Below, in pieces: positions 38,492 through 47,314 of a stretch of DNA of 64,000 nt (positions within the stretch are counted from its first letter, which is position 1; the number at the start of each line of letters is the position of its first letter). The notes under the pieces are model-generated. The model ran no database searches, was not told where the DNA came from, and saw nothing but the letters and a program-made list of their open reading frames with translations. Source of the stretch: Bacteroidota bacterium (GTDB taxonomy: Bacteria > Bacteroidota > Bacteroidia > Bacteroidales > JAAUTT01); contig JAEYWD010000062.1 in assembly GCA_023429135.1 (NCBI GenBank), forward strand, positions 1 through 64,000, in the 5' to 3' direction. The translations under genes were made by a program, and so were the position numbers.

Positions 38492-39670
38492 TTACTGTTT
38501 AACTATCCACTCGACCACAGGCATTACCGAGCTGTCGGGAACAGGAAACACTTCAGCCCTGATTTCTTCCGTACCGCGGTACAATTTTTTGCCCAACACC
38601 AAATAATGGTCGTGATCTTTTAGGACAAGAACTGTTAAATCCTCATTGCCTCCCTGCGCCATCAGTCTTGTAATATTCTCAATGCTCGATTTATATTCAA
38701 CTTTCCTGTCCTTAGTGCCATAAACAGCAAGTACCGGGCACGTAACATTGGGGAAGTATTTTGCGGGCTCCCACTTTCTCAGGGCTACTCGTTCCGGCAG
38801 TGTAAGATCGTCGGCCCTGTAGTAGTGCTTATAATAACTATAAAAATCTTTATGCAGCCTTTTAACGGAATCCTCTTCCTGGTCCCATTTAGCTTTTATG
38901 TACGTACGGACTTTTTGCACAATGGTATCGTAATTCTCGTTGGCGATTATAATCTGGCGAATAGGGTCCTGGAGGTCATGCCTGAAGCTTCTTAGACCTT
39001 CTAATGTTTTATTGTAATGCTTACCTTTAATTGGAGGAACAGCATTAAGAAATAATTTATAAAAATCATCAAATTGCCCGTACCCATAGAACACTAGCGT
39101 GTCATGATACGAGTTCTGGTACTCAAAAAAATCCAGACCATTAACACCTGGCGCCGAAAGCAATACAACCGCATCAACAATCTTGGTTTGTGATGCAACA
39201 ATGGCGCTTATGGCGCCACCCTCGCTCTGTCCTACCAGGATTATTTTTTTGCTTTCCATTCCGGGCCATGTTTTTATATAGCCAATAGCAGCCTGCAAGT
39301 CACTTGCCTTGGTGAACATTGTCGATTTTGCATATAGCAGTGAATCTTCCCTGGAATAAAATGTAAACCAGGGGACGCCCCGGTTCAACAATTTTTGCAT
39401 TAGGGCGAAATGATATTCCGCACTGTCCTTTTCGATGGTTTTAGCGTTCATCACCGACCGACATGGCACTACATAAATGGCTATTTGGTTTGCCAGAGTG
39501 CCCCTTGGTATCCAAAGCTCGCCATTAATAGTTATGATACCGCAACTTTTAAACTGAACTGCATATCTGTCTGCAATAGCTTTTTCAATCCTCATGCCGG
39601 ATAAAAGCATAACTATTAACGGAATAGCAATAAATATCGGAATATACTTTTTCAATTTTCTATTTCTCAT
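38492..39670 (-). CDS. Alpha/beta hydrolase family protein
   Basis: A 392-residue protein with one N-terminal hydrophobic segment (~8-26), so it is membrane-anchored or exported. It has the nucleophile elbow GQSEGG (S149), an acid-bearing strand 'VLAVYGTKDRKVEY' and a C-terminal histidine in 'LKDHDHYLVLG'. The order is that of serine hydrolases and esterases. An extra ~100-residue helical cap lies between the nucleophile and the acid. It sits between the ECF sigma and FecR genes, bracketed by the 39-bp repeats, so it may be a late insertion or a regulon member such as an esterase that deacylates a glycan. Substrate unknown. Confidence 0.82.
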   Translation of the reverse strand: MRNRKLKKYIPIFIAIPLIVMLLSGMRIEKAIADRYAVQFKSCGIITINGELWIPRGTLANQIAIYVVPCRSVMNAKTIEKDSAEYHFALMQKLLNRGVPWFTFYSREDSLLYAKSTMFTKASDLQAAIGYIKTWPGMESKKIILVGQSEGGAISAIVASQTKIVDAVVLLSAPGVNGLDFFEYQNSYHDTLVFYGYGQFDDFYKLFLNAVPPIKGKHYNKTLEGLRSFRHDLQDPIRQIIIANENYDTIVQKVRTYIKAKWDQEEDSVKRLHKDFYSYYKHYYRADDLTLPERVALRKWEPAKYFPNVTCPVLAVYGTKDRKVEYKSSIENITRLMAQGGNEDLTVLVLKDHDHYLVLGKKLYRGTEEIRAEVFPVPDSSVMPVVEWIVKQ

Positions 39671-39930
39671 TTCTTATGGGCTGTTTCAGCATTAATGAAT
39701 GGCCGCCAGATAGCACTCGCAATTGTACACTTGTAATTATTTTCAGGCATGGCCCACAATCCATAGCATCTAACTGATATTCGAAAGGAAATTTTCGGGT
39801 AACGTTCATTTTAAAATAGATGATTTAACTCACAAAAATTAAACTGAAGAAGTGGTTTTATTGTCGTTTTTTTGAAGAATAACATATTGGATTACAGTTT
39901 GCTTTTGATTTTACATACTTGCATTTTTTG

Positions 39931-39969
39931 AGTATAATGCAAAAAATGAATGTTACCCTTACAAGGAAT
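39931..39969 (-). repeat. 39-bp direct repeat, copy B (upstream of hydrolase)
   Basis: Same orientation as copy A with two mismatches (GA versus TG after the A6 run). It lies 261 bp upstream of the hydrolase start. Weaker similarity continues on the right side (AATAATCT ... GAC-A-GG). Confidence 0.8.
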
Positions 39970-40063
39970 CTGTAGAAATTTTCAAATAATCTGGACTACG
40001 GTCTCAAGACGACTATTTGTTACGCTAAAGCCAGAAGTCAGGATTGTTTTCACGATACCTCAA

Positions 40064-40168
40064 ACTCGTGAGCAACACTTTTAAAACGATGCTCACGAGT
40101 TCAGCAACTCTTGCTCATGAGTTGCTCAAGTGATGCTCATCATTTTAAAAAAGATGAGCATCACTTGA
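40064..40168. repeat. Three consecutive hairpins sharing a GCTCA motif
   Basis: Hairpin 1 has perfect 11-bp arms (40064-40074/40090-40100). Hairpin 2 has 8-bp arms (40103-40110/40119-40126). Hairpin 3 has perfect 16-bp arms (40126-40141/40153-40168). All arms contain TGCTCA or TGAGCA, so alternative pairings between hairpins are possible. They lie in the RNA just downstream of the sigma factor gene. Confidence 0.8.
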
Positions 40169-40302
40169 ACCCTATTTCGAAATTCTTTTATAATCGACTA
40201 TCGATCCCGGTTCATCAAAACAGACTAAAAGGTTATAATAGAGATTATTTCACTTAAGAAAGAACTTGTTACCCTGCGTGTTGGTTCTATTAACCGTAAA
40301 AA

Positions 40303-40887
40303 TCATGAAAAAATTTGAGGGGAAATAAATACCAGAAAAGGAAGGTACTCTTTAAGTTCGACCCGGAGTTTGGCTAACGCTCTTGACATTTGTGTTTCAA
40401 CGGTTTTAACCGAGATATTCAGTTTTCCGGCAATTTCCTTATAAGTGAATCCATCGTATCTGTTAAGGATAAAAATCTTCCTCATTTGAGCGGGAAGATG
40501 CTCCAGAGCGCTCTTAAACTTGTGCTCTAATTCATTAAATAACAAGGTTTCGTCGTGCGAGGATTCTCCATCAGTTAAATTTTCAAGCGCCGATAAATTT
40601 GTACCAGGATCGATATACTTTGTATAAGACTTCTGTTGGCGTAAATAATAAAGACAATTATTTCTGATGGCTTTGTACAGATAGTTTTCAACACGTCCGA
40701 CAGGTTCCAGTTGAGCGCGTATTTCCCAGAGTCTTAAAAATGTTTGCTGAACTACTTCTTTTGCTTGCTCCAGCGATAAACCAAAGAGTTTAGCATAAAA
40801 GCACATGCTTTTGAAATTTCTGTTAAAGACCTCTTCAAAGGCTTTTTCGTCACCAAGAATTATTCTTTTAAAAAGTTCATCCGACAT
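40303..40887 (-). CDS. ECF RNA polymerase sigma-70 factor
   Basis: A 194-residue sigma factor of the Bacteroidota FecI-like class. Region 2 ('FNRNFKSMCFYAKLFGLSLEQAKEVVQQTFLRLWE', with 'ENYLYKAIRNNCLYYLR') and region 4.2 ('LPAQMRKIFILNRYDGFTYKEIAGKLNISVKTVETQMSRAL') are intact. It should direct transcription of the downstream SusC/SusD locus when released by the FecR protein encoded ~2.2 kb downstream. A good Bacteroidota promoter lies just upstream. Confidence 0.94.
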   Translation of the reverse strand: MSDELFKRIILGDEKAFEEVFNRNFKSMCFYAKLFGLSLEQAKEVVQQTFLRLWEIRAQLEPVGRVENYLYKAIRNNCLYYLRQQKSYTKYIDPGTNLSALENLTDGESSHDETLLFNELEHKFKSALEHLPAQMRKIFILNRYDGFTYKEIAGKLNISVKTVETQMSRALAKLRVELKEYLPFLVFISPQIFS

Positions 40888-40915
40888 GTACCAGTTCTAA
40901 TAATAAGATCAGAAC

Positions 40916-40945
40916 CAAAGATAATTTTAACTTTTATAAATCAAT
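40916..40945 (-). promoter_or_regulatory. Promoter of the ECF sigma factor gene
   Basis: On the minus strand TATCTTTG (40916-40923) matches the -7 consensus TAnnTTTG. ATTG (40942-40945) stands 18 bp upstream as the -33 element. The -7 box is ~29 bp before the start codon. Confidence 0.6.
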
Positions 40946-41059
40946 TTACTGAGATATAAAAATCTTGAAAATATGGTATTAAAGAATAAAGAGAGAACTT
41001 AACGACGGAGATGTCGGGAAGGTAAATCTCATGTTTTTACCGGACACGATTGAAAAAAC

Positions 41060-42124
41060 TTATGGGTTAAGAAATTTTTCGTAACGTTTCTGTATTTGTT
41101 CAAGTTGGGATTCCTTGTCAAAAGTTTTTCCATTGAAAGGGGTGAATTCAATTTTCACTGAATTTTTATTCAGGGTCCTTTTCCATGTACCTAAAATCAA
41201 ACCGTTCTTAACAATTACAGGAAAAAACATTCCATTGGAAAAAGGGACAACATCTTTCAAAGTGTAGGTTCCGAGCATAAGCGAACGGTCGGCATAGGCA
41301 ATAAGATATTCATCAAAAGGCGGTAAGAGGTGATAAAGATTTTCAGTGTTTTTAACTGGTTCATTGTCAATTGTAAACCAATATTCCTTTTCTTCCAGTT
41401 TGAAGCTGGTGAGTTTTGGTTTTACAAGTTCCAACGCATTTTTTGCAGAGGTTGTTGTTAAACCTGTCCACCAGATAAAATCGGCTAGTGTTACTGGTCC
41501 GCGACTTGCTACATACCTGTAAAAAATTTCTGAGAGGGCCTCTTCGGTGGTGAGTTCCCTCGATTTCGGAATCCATTCATCCAGCAATACAAAAGAAGGC
41601 TGCTTGCCTTCTCTCGGACCAAAACAAAGCACCCCTTCCTGAGCCAGATACCAGATGATATGCAGGCCCCGCTGTCCTGTTGCTGCAATGCCGCCTTCTT
41701 CCAATACCCGGTAAACATCATTACGGGCCAGTTTTTTACCACCTTCAAGCTTGTTGATTAAGATTTTCCGGCATTGCTTCAATGCATTTTCATCTAGTTC
41801 AAATTCTCTCAAAAATCGTTTCGTCTGACCCGATAGAATACGTGGAGTCATCAATTTCAGCATCCACTTCAGATCCTCGGGTAAAACATAATGCAACGTT
41901 CCACGCATGGGCCAGGATCGAACAATTTTACCATTAGCAATTGCTTGTTCAATATCTTTTTCAAAAGACGATTCTGTTCGCAGCGCAACCGCCCAGAGAG
42001 AACCCAGGTAATCCTGGGCCTGCATGGCACACATATGACCAACCACATCTTCAGGACTTTTTACCTGATTATTGAGAAGTAATTGATTGGATAAGCGTAG
42101 ATTAATGATTTCCTGAGGGAGCAT
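41060..42124 (-). CDS. Winged-helix DNA-binding domain protein (HTH_42/AlkZ-like superfamily)
   Basis: A 354-residue soluble protein. It begins 'INLRLSNQLLLNN' and shows 'VGHMCAMQAQDYLGSLWAVALR', 'IVRSWPMRGTLHYVLPEDLKWML' and 'GPVTLADFIWWTGLT'. These are the repeated winged-helix pattern of the family that includes the crosslink glycosylases AlkZ/YcaQ. The DNA glycosylase catalytic QxQ/QxD motif is not certain: QAQD at ~35-38 lies in the right N-terminal area. DNA repair is therefore possible but not proven. It is alone between heptamer-repeat DNA and the sigma factor gene. Confidence 0.78.
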   Translation of the reverse strand: MLPQEIINLRLSNQLLLNNQVKSPEDVVGHMCAMQAQDYLGSLWAVALRTESSFEKDIEQAIANGKIVRSWPMRGTLHYVLPEDLKWMLKLMTPRILSGQTKRFLREFELDENALKQCRKILINKLEGGKKLARNDVYRVLEEGGIAATGQRGLHIIWYLAQEGVLCFGPREGKQPSFVLLDEWIPKSRELTTEEALSEIFYRYVASRGPVTLADFIWWTGLTTTSAKNALELVKPKLTSFKLEEKEYWFTIDNEPVKNTENLYHLLPPFDEYLIAYADRSLMLGTYTLKDVVPFSNGMFFPVIVKNGLILGTWKRTLNKNSVKIEFTPFNGKTFDKESQLEQIQKRYEKFLNP

Positions 42125-42177
42125 GATCTTATAAGGATTTTAGGGTTTAGGTTTTTAGGCTATAGGAAACGCCAAAA

Positions 42178-42350
42178 AGTCCATAGTCCATGGTCCATAG
42201 TCGATAGGAAACAGCGGAAAAGTCCATAGTCGATAGTCGATAGGAAACAGCCAAAAGACTGTCGACCTGTATTTTGTATTAGCTATGGACCATGGACTAT
42301 CGACTTGTATTCTATATTGGCCATCGACCATGGTCTATCGTCTATCGACT
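42178..42350. repeat. Heptanucleotide arrays in forward and inverted orientation
   Basis: Forward 7-mers occur at 42178-42205 (AGTCCAT, AGTCCAT, GGTCCAT, AGTCGAT) and 42221-42241 (AGTCCAT, AGTCGAT, AGTCGAT). Inverted units occur at 42285-42305 (ATGGACC, ATGGACT, ATCGACT) and 42323-42350 (ATCGACC, ATGGTCT, ATCGTCT, ATCGACT). The spacers repeat AGGAAACAG-CNNAAAAG. The whole region can fold into long hairpins. It fills the gap between two minus-strand genes. Confidence 0.85.
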
Positions 42351-42353
42351 GCA

Positions 42354-42809
42354 TCAAAACATCGGATGATTATTTGCCGACTTCTCCGGTACCTCCTGGA
42401 TAACATCCCAGTGCTCAACAATTTTGTCGTTTTCGATGCGAAAAATATCCACTATAGCTCTGACCTTATCGCCGGCTTTGGCCCTGATGTGAAGGTAAAC
42501 CAGGTCACCGTCGGCAGCTATGCGCTGAATGTCGACTTTTTCTTTGGGAGCGCCTTTAAACCAGACTTTAACAGCTTCCTTGAGATGTTCTTTACCATCG
42601 GGCAGGAGAGGGTTGTGTTGTATGTACTTGTCGCCGATATACTTGTCGATAGCTTCGATATTCTTGTCGCCAAACAATTCCTGGTAAAACTGTCCGACCA
42701 TTTTTTTGTTCTTTTCAAGCGTTTGCATGGCGGTTTCACAATCACTTGTTTGTGCATTAGATATAAATGCACTTAAAAGAAGCATCAAGGAAACGGATAT
42801 TGTCTTCAT
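42354..42809 (-). CDS. Exported SnoaL/NTF2-like protein
   Basis: The frame is open from 42869. The start at 42809 (MKTISVSLMLLLSAFISNAQ) gives a clean signal peptide and a 151-residue protein. The mature part matches SnoaL-like polyketide-cyclase/NTF2 folds: 'QFYQELFGDKNIEAIDKYIGDKYIQHNPLLPDGKE', 'IQRIAADGDLVYLHIRAK' and 'IVDIFRIENDKIVEHWDVIQEVP'. Members bind small hydrophobic ligands and some are isomerases or cyclases; the substrate here is unknown. Periplasmic location is expected. Confidence 0.82.
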   Translation of the reverse strand: MKTISVSLMLLLSAFISNAQTSDCETAMQTLEKNKKMVGQFYQELFGDKNIEAIDKYIGDKYIQHNPLLPDGKEHLKEAVKVWFKGAPKEKVDIQRIAADGDLVYLHIRAKAGDKVRAIVDIFRIENDKIVEHWDVIQEVPEKSANNHPMF

Positions 42810-42925
42810 TTGCAGATGTTTTGAGTTAATAAAGTATTCAGGTATATTTCCGAGACTATGATCGTACACAGTTTCAGATTAACGTACTATTAAACATCTT
42901 AATGCGTAACTTGTTCGGGGAATCG

Positions 42926-43306
42926 CTACTCGGTGATTTCAACCAGGTTTCCGTCTGGATCCAGTACAACACTTTCGTAATAACCGTCTCCGGTTACACG
43001 TGGTTCCCCATGTATTATAAATCCCTTGCTCCGGAATAAATTCGTTAATTCATCAACTCGTTCGCGTGAACCAACCGAAAAGGCCAAATGATGCCAACCA
43101 AGATTATCAGGTGAATTTTGTTGAATTCTGGAAGGCTGATGCATTAATTCCAAACTGCACTCTCCGTCAAACCTGATAAAATAAGAAGAGAATTGCTTTT
43201 TAGGGTTATGGTACATTTCATTTGAGGTTCCTCCAAAATAGTCGAAGTAAAACTGCTTTGCTATTGCGAGGTTTTTAACATAAATGGCTATATGTTGTAT
43301 TTTCAT
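42926..43306 (-). CDS. VOC family protein (glyoxalase/dioxygenase fold)
   Basis: A 126-residue cytoplasmic protein with two paired beta-alpha-beta-beta-beta modules. It opens 'MKIQHIAIYVKNLAIAKQFYFDYFGG' and has 'LELMHQP', 'LGWHHLAFSVGS' and 'VLDPDGNLVEITE'. The histidine and glutamate positions (H5, E54 area, H92 area, E123 area) are those that bind metal in the vicinal oxygen chelate superfamily. The reaction cannot be fixed from the sequence; glyoxalase-like or fosfomycin-resistance-like activities are possible. Confidence 0.85.
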   Translation of the reverse strand: MKIQHIAIYVKNLAIAKQFYFDYFGGTSNEMYHNPKKQFSSYFIRFDGECSLELMHQPSRIQQNSPDNLGWHHLAFSVGSRERVDELTNLFRSKGFIIHGEPRVTGDGYYESVVLDPDGNLVEITE

Positions 43307-43371
43307 GAGATTTTAATTTTTCCTAAAATTCAGCTAAAAAAATGAATAGATAAAATAATATTTTACCCCGG

Positions 43372-43409
43372 CACCAAAAACAAAACCCGGAGCTCAGTTA
43401 AACTCCGGG
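43372..43409 (-). terminator. Terminator of the S8 peptidase gene
   Basis: On the minus strand, arms CCCGGAG/CTCCGGG (43386-43392 and 43403-43409) are followed by TTTTGTTTTTGG, 25 bp after the stop. Confidence 0.85.
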
Positions 43410-43433
43410 TTGATTTAAAGCCTTATTACCAAC

Positions 43434-44999
43434 TTATCTTTTGCCGTATTTCTTTTCTGCAAGTTGCAGAGCGGCATAAGCATCTACAACGCCACCGCTC
43501 ACCGAAAGCGTTTTGAATTTGGCTTTTTTACGTTTTTCGTTCTCTGTGTCGGGAACCAGCATTTTTGGACCTTTAGGTTTATAAGAACTTTCCATCAGAA
43601 TTTCGATAACCTGCTGAGGGGTTAAGTCCGGATAGTACGATAGCACCAAAGCCGCAACTCCCGACACTATAGGACCGGAAAAGCTTGTTCCGCTGTTCAT
43701 GCTGTATGTATTTGTGGTGTCGAGCGATACAATGTCAACACCGGGGGCAAAAAGGTCAACATTTTTAGCGCCATAATTTGAAAATACAGCCGGAGTAGTC
43801 TTTCCTAATTTATTCTCGGAAGCTCCAATGGTAATCCAGTTAGTTGCTTTTCCGCCGGTTTTGTAATATGGAGTAGGGAAACTTTCGGTAACATCAATGT
43901 TTTCGCCCGAATTACCTGCACTGTGGATCATAAGTACACCTTTCGATTCGGCATATTTTACGGCCTGGTCAACTAACTCCTTTTGTGGCGAGAAAGCCTT
44001 TCCGAAACTCATATTGATAACATCGGCGCCATTATCTGCTGCATAGATAATCCCCAAAGCAACGTCCTTGTCCCGTTCGTCGCCGTTAGGTGTTGTGCGG
44101 ATGGCCATAATAAGCACATTGTTGGTAACACCGTTTATTCCTATGTTATTGTTCCGGTTGGCTGCAATTAAACCGGCAACTCCTGTTCCATGATTAGCCC
44201 GGGGACCTTTTACATCGCTGTTGCCATAATTACGGTCGTTAATATCGGCAGGATTATCGCCTATAATTTTCCGTGCATCAAAATCTTTATTAAGAAAATA
44301 GTTAGAAATTTCATGGTTTCTCTCTTTCAATTTCGTTAACATACTTTCAGTAAATCCCATCTTATATCTTTCGGCAAGAAATTCTTTGGCTTTTTTCACC
44401 ATATCATCGTCCGAGTTAACTTTAGCCAGATCGCTTTCATTCTTAACATCTATGCCCGTTGCATCTTTGATTAAAGCCTTAATTTTGAGATACAGGTCCT
44501 CAAATTTTTCAATATTCTGCTTTTCAGTTTGATTTTTCTTCAATTCCTTTTCGTATTGTTCTTTGGCCTTGTTATAACTGGCATGGTTTTCCTGCTTTAA
44601 AATACGTGTATATTCATAGTTTTCGTAAATAACATTCTCTCCAGTTCTGTTACCAATAAAGTTCCAACCATGAATATCGTCAACATATCCGTTTTTGTCA
44701 TCGTCGATATTATTACCGGGAATTTCTTTGGTATTAACCCATATTTTGCCTTGCAAATCTTCGTGGTTGATATCCACCCCACCGTCTATTACTGCTACAA
44801 CAACGGTCTTTTTGGGTTTGAGATTGGTTAGCAGGGTTGAATACGCTTTATCGACGCCAATACCCAGTATTTTGTCGGTTTTAATATCCTTGTTGTACCA
44901 GTTAAGCTGTTCAGGTTTAAAACTGTTAATAGAATTCTCCTGCGCCCAAAGCATTGATGTACTCAGGATTGTAATTAATGTTAAGAAAAATTTTTTCAT
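43434..44999 (-). CDS. Exported S8 family (subtilisin-like) serine peptidase
   Basis: A 521-residue protease with a signal peptide ending MLWAQ. The catalytic triad is visible: Asp in 'VVVAVIDGGVDINHEDLQG' (D72), His in 'RANHGTGVAGLIA' and Ser in 'YSMNSGTSFSGPIVSGVAALV'. Between Asp and His lies a ~150-residue charged, largely helical insert (from ~NVIYENYEY to ~DVKGPRAN), as known in some Bacteroidota S8 peptidases. No T9SS sorting domain is present, so it is likely periplasmic or cell-envelope associated. It has its own terminator. Confidence 0.92.
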   Translation of the reverse strand: MKKFFLTLITILSTSMLWAQENSINSFKPEQLNWYNKDIKTDKILGIGVDKAYSTLLTNLKPKKTVVVAVIDGGVDINHEDLQGKIWVNTKEIPGNNIDDDKNGYVDDIHGWNFIGNRTGENVIYENYEYTRILKQENHASYNKAKEQYEKELKKNQTEKQNIEKFEDLYLKIKALIKDATGIDVKNESDLAKVNSDDDMVKKAKEFLAERYKMGFTESMLTKLKERNHEISNYFLNKDFDARKIIGDNPADINDRNYGNSDVKGPRANHGTGVAGLIAANRNNNIGINGVTNNVLIMAIRTTPNGDERDKDVALGIIYAADNGADVINMSFGKAFSPQKELVDQAVKYAESKGVLMIHSAGNSGENIDVTESFPTPYYKTGGKATNWITIGASENKLGKTTPAVFSNYGAKNVDLFAPGVDIVSLDTTNTYSMNSGTSFSGPIVSGVAALVLSYYPDLTPQQVIEILMESSYKPKGPKMLVPDTENEKRKKAKFKTLSVSGGVVDAYAALQLAEKKYGKR

Positions 45000-45057
45000 T
45001 AGGTTAAATTGAATGTTAACGGGTTTAAATATAGTTGTTTTGATTTAAATATAGTTG

Positions 45058-45092
45058 CAAAAAAAGATCGCTTCAAAATTTTTGAAGCGATC
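45058..45092 (-). terminator. Terminator of the S9 peptidase gene
   Basis: Perfect 13-bp arms GATCGCTTCAAAA/TTTTGAAGCGATC (45066-45092) are followed on the minus strand by seven T residues, 33 bp after the stop. Confidence 0.92.
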
Positions 45093-45124
45093 CGGATAAA
45101 TATTAAGTTCAGGAATCAACTACT

Positions 45125-47038
45125 CTATTTAGATTCTTCATTTTCTGGTTTCAAGTGTTTCTCGAGGAATTTCTCCATGGCTCCATAAAAGTCAAACCTA
45201 TTATCCTGGTTAAGGAAACCATGGCCTTCATTATCTTTTACCATATACTCCACGTTAACGCCACGTTCTTTGAGGGCTTCAACAATCTGATCGCTTTCAG
45301 CTTTGTTAACACGAGGGTCGTTTGCTCCCTGAGCGATGAATAAAGGAGTTTTTATTTTATCGGTATGTAAGGCCGGCGATGCCGATGCAAGCAAAAGACT
45401 GTCAGTTTTAGGATTGCCAACCATTTCATAAAACTGTTCCAGGTAAGGTTTCCAATAGGGTGGTATGGTGTTCATAAAGGTAAACAGGTTGCTTACACCA
45501 ACATAATCAACCGCTGCTGCATAAAGATCGGGAGTAAAAGTGACACCTGCCAGCGTGGTATAACCACCATAGCTTCCACCGTATATTGCTATTCTCGTAG
45601 AGTCGGCAATTCCTTGTTTTTTTAACCATTCTACTCCATCCGTAACGTCGTCCTGCATTTTTTTGCCCCATTGCTTAAACGACGATTCCCAGAACTTTCT
45701 TCCATAACCTGTGCTTCCCCTGAAGTTTAGCTGAAAAACTGCGTATCCGCGGTTGGCAAGGAACTGAACTTCGGGATTGAATCCCCAGGTATCCCGGGCC
45801 CAGGGTCCTCCATGCGGATTTACAACCACCGGTAGGTTCCTGGCATCCATACCTTTTGGAACTGTAAGGTACCCATGAATGGTAAGGCTGTCCCTGCTTT
45901 TAAAAGATATGGGTTTCATTTCGGCAAGATCTTTTTCGTTAAGCCAGGGATAGGGGTTGGCAACTTCTTTCAGATCGTTTGACTGTTTATCAAATAAATA
46001 GTATTTCACAGGCAGTTTGTCGCCTGTGATATAGGCAATAAATTTGGTTTGATCGTCGTTATAACTCGAAAAATCGGCGATATAACCAGGCAACTGCTTT
46101 TCAACAGTAGCTTGCATCTCACCCCACTCTTTATTAAAAAAGTGTTTTTGTTCTTTATCAGCATCCCACCATACAGAAACAAGATCTTTTTTCTTACGGT
46201 CGTAAAATGCTCCTCCCAAATCGTAATCGGGGTTTGAGTAAAGTTCTTCGGTTTCTTTTTTGGTGATGGGATCGTATTTTACAAGTGCTACCTTGTCTCG
46301 GCCAATGTTGCTCAAAACATATATCATATGGTTTCCGGCATCGAACGACTGTGGGTAGAAAGTTTCCTTGAACGATGTTGTGAGCAATTTGCTGAATTTA
46401 TCCTTTTCTGAATTCCTGTAAAGATAAGTAACATTAACCCCATCGGTTTTTGTTGCCAGACGGATAACACCATTATTATCGGTGTACCATGAGTCATAGT
46501 TTTCTTCGTTCTCATATAAAAGTTTAAGATCGCCCGTTTCAATATTCAAAGAATACGGATCGAAATACTGTTTATCCCGTTTATTGATTATAACGATCAA
46601 TTCTTTTTCTTTACCGGGAATAAACCTTAAGGCATCAATTATTTCGGAGCGGTAGCCTGGGAAAGGAGTAAGCGCTTTGGTGCCCGAACCGTCAGGTTTT
46701 ACGGCAAAAATCTGGAAGTTTTCATCACCGCCCCCATCCTGCTGGTATACAATCTGGTCGCCTTTCCAGAAATAGATACGGATACTCCGCAAAGTATCGT
46801 TTGTAACCCTTAAGGCTGTTGTGTCACCAACCTTTTGGACAAAAATGTTCATTTTACCTTTGTAGTCGGCACGGTAAGAATAATATTTTCCATCGGGCGA
46901 AATCTGGAAGGAACTTTTGATACCATTCTTAAAGAAATCTTGCATAGCAATGGGAGGAGCTGTTGTTTCCTTGTTCGCATTTTTGCATGAACCTAAAGCA
47001 ACAATTCCGATTAACAGAATTACAATAAAATTTTTCAT
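45125..47038 (-). CDS. S9 family (prolyl oligopeptidase-like) peptidase, lipoprotein
   Basis: A 637-residue protein with lipobox LGSC (C18), so it is membrane-anchored. The N-terminal beta-propeller (~40-370) has PD40-like blades ('GKYYSYRADYKGKMNIFVQKVG'). The C-terminal alpha/beta-hydrolase domain has the nucleophile in 'IYGGSYGGYTTLAG', Asp in 'GANDPRVNKAESDQ' and His in 'DNEGHGFLNQDN'. It should cleave oligopeptides, like dipeptidyl-peptidase-type S9 enzymes. With the S8 peptidase downstream (but separately terminated) it suggests peptide use. Confidence 0.92.
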   Translation of the reverse strand: MKNFIVILLIGIVALGSCKNANKETTAPPIAMQDFFKNGIKSSFQISPDGKYYSYRADYKGKMNIFVQKVGDTTALRVTNDTLRSIRIYFWKGDQIVYQQDGGGDENFQIFAVKPDGSGTKALTPFPGYRSEIIDALRFIPGKEKELIVIINKRDKQYFDPYSLNIETGDLKLLYENEENYDSWYTDNNGVIRLATKTDGVNVTYLYRNSEKDKFSKLLTTSFKETFYPQSFDAGNHMIYVLSNIGRDKVALVKYDPITKKETEELYSNPDYDLGGAFYDRKKKDLVSVWWDADKEQKHFFNKEWGEMQATVEKQLPGYIADFSSYNDDQTKFIAYITGDKLPVKYYLFDKQSNDLKEVANPYPWLNEKDLAEMKPISFKSRDSLTIHGYLTVPKGMDARNLPVVVNPHGGPWARDTWGFNPEVQFLANRGYAVFQLNFRGSTGYGRKFWESSFKQWGKKMQDDVTDGVEWLKKQGIADSTRIAIYGGSYGGYTTLAGVTFTPDLYAAAVDYVGVSNLFTFMNTIPPYWKPYLEQFYEMVGNPKTDSLLLASASPALHTDKIKTPLFIAQGANDPRVNKAESDQIVEALKERGVNVEYMVKDNEGHGFLNQDNRFDFYGAMEKFLEKHLKPENEESK

Positions 47039-47314
47039 GGTTTTAAAGTTTAGGTAACTAAAGGAATGAATTTGCTTGAACCAAAATTATGAAATTATCT
47101 CAATAACATCATAATAATCAATTTGTTTATTTAAGTAATCTGATTTGAAATGTACAAGGTTCAAAACACATTTAAAAATAAGGTTTTCAAAAAGAACCTT
47201 TTCCCAATTCAACTATCCTTAATAGAAATAAAATGCAAATTGTATTTTAACCTTATTACCTGATGTATAGCAAACAATTCTATATCGAAATGCCCTTAAG
47301 TTAAATGTTTGTTA

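Larger units (their letters stand above)
39671..40302 (-). other. 632-bp spacer between sigma factor and hydrolase
   Basis: No gene is visible. It holds copy B of the 39-bp repeat (39931-39969) and a run of three nested hairpins (40064-40168), both listed separately. The remainder is AT-rich and unassigned. Confidence 0.55.

Noticed and set aside
42178..42350. CRISPR array
   Set aside because: Units are 7 bp without unique spacers, and no cas genes are present.
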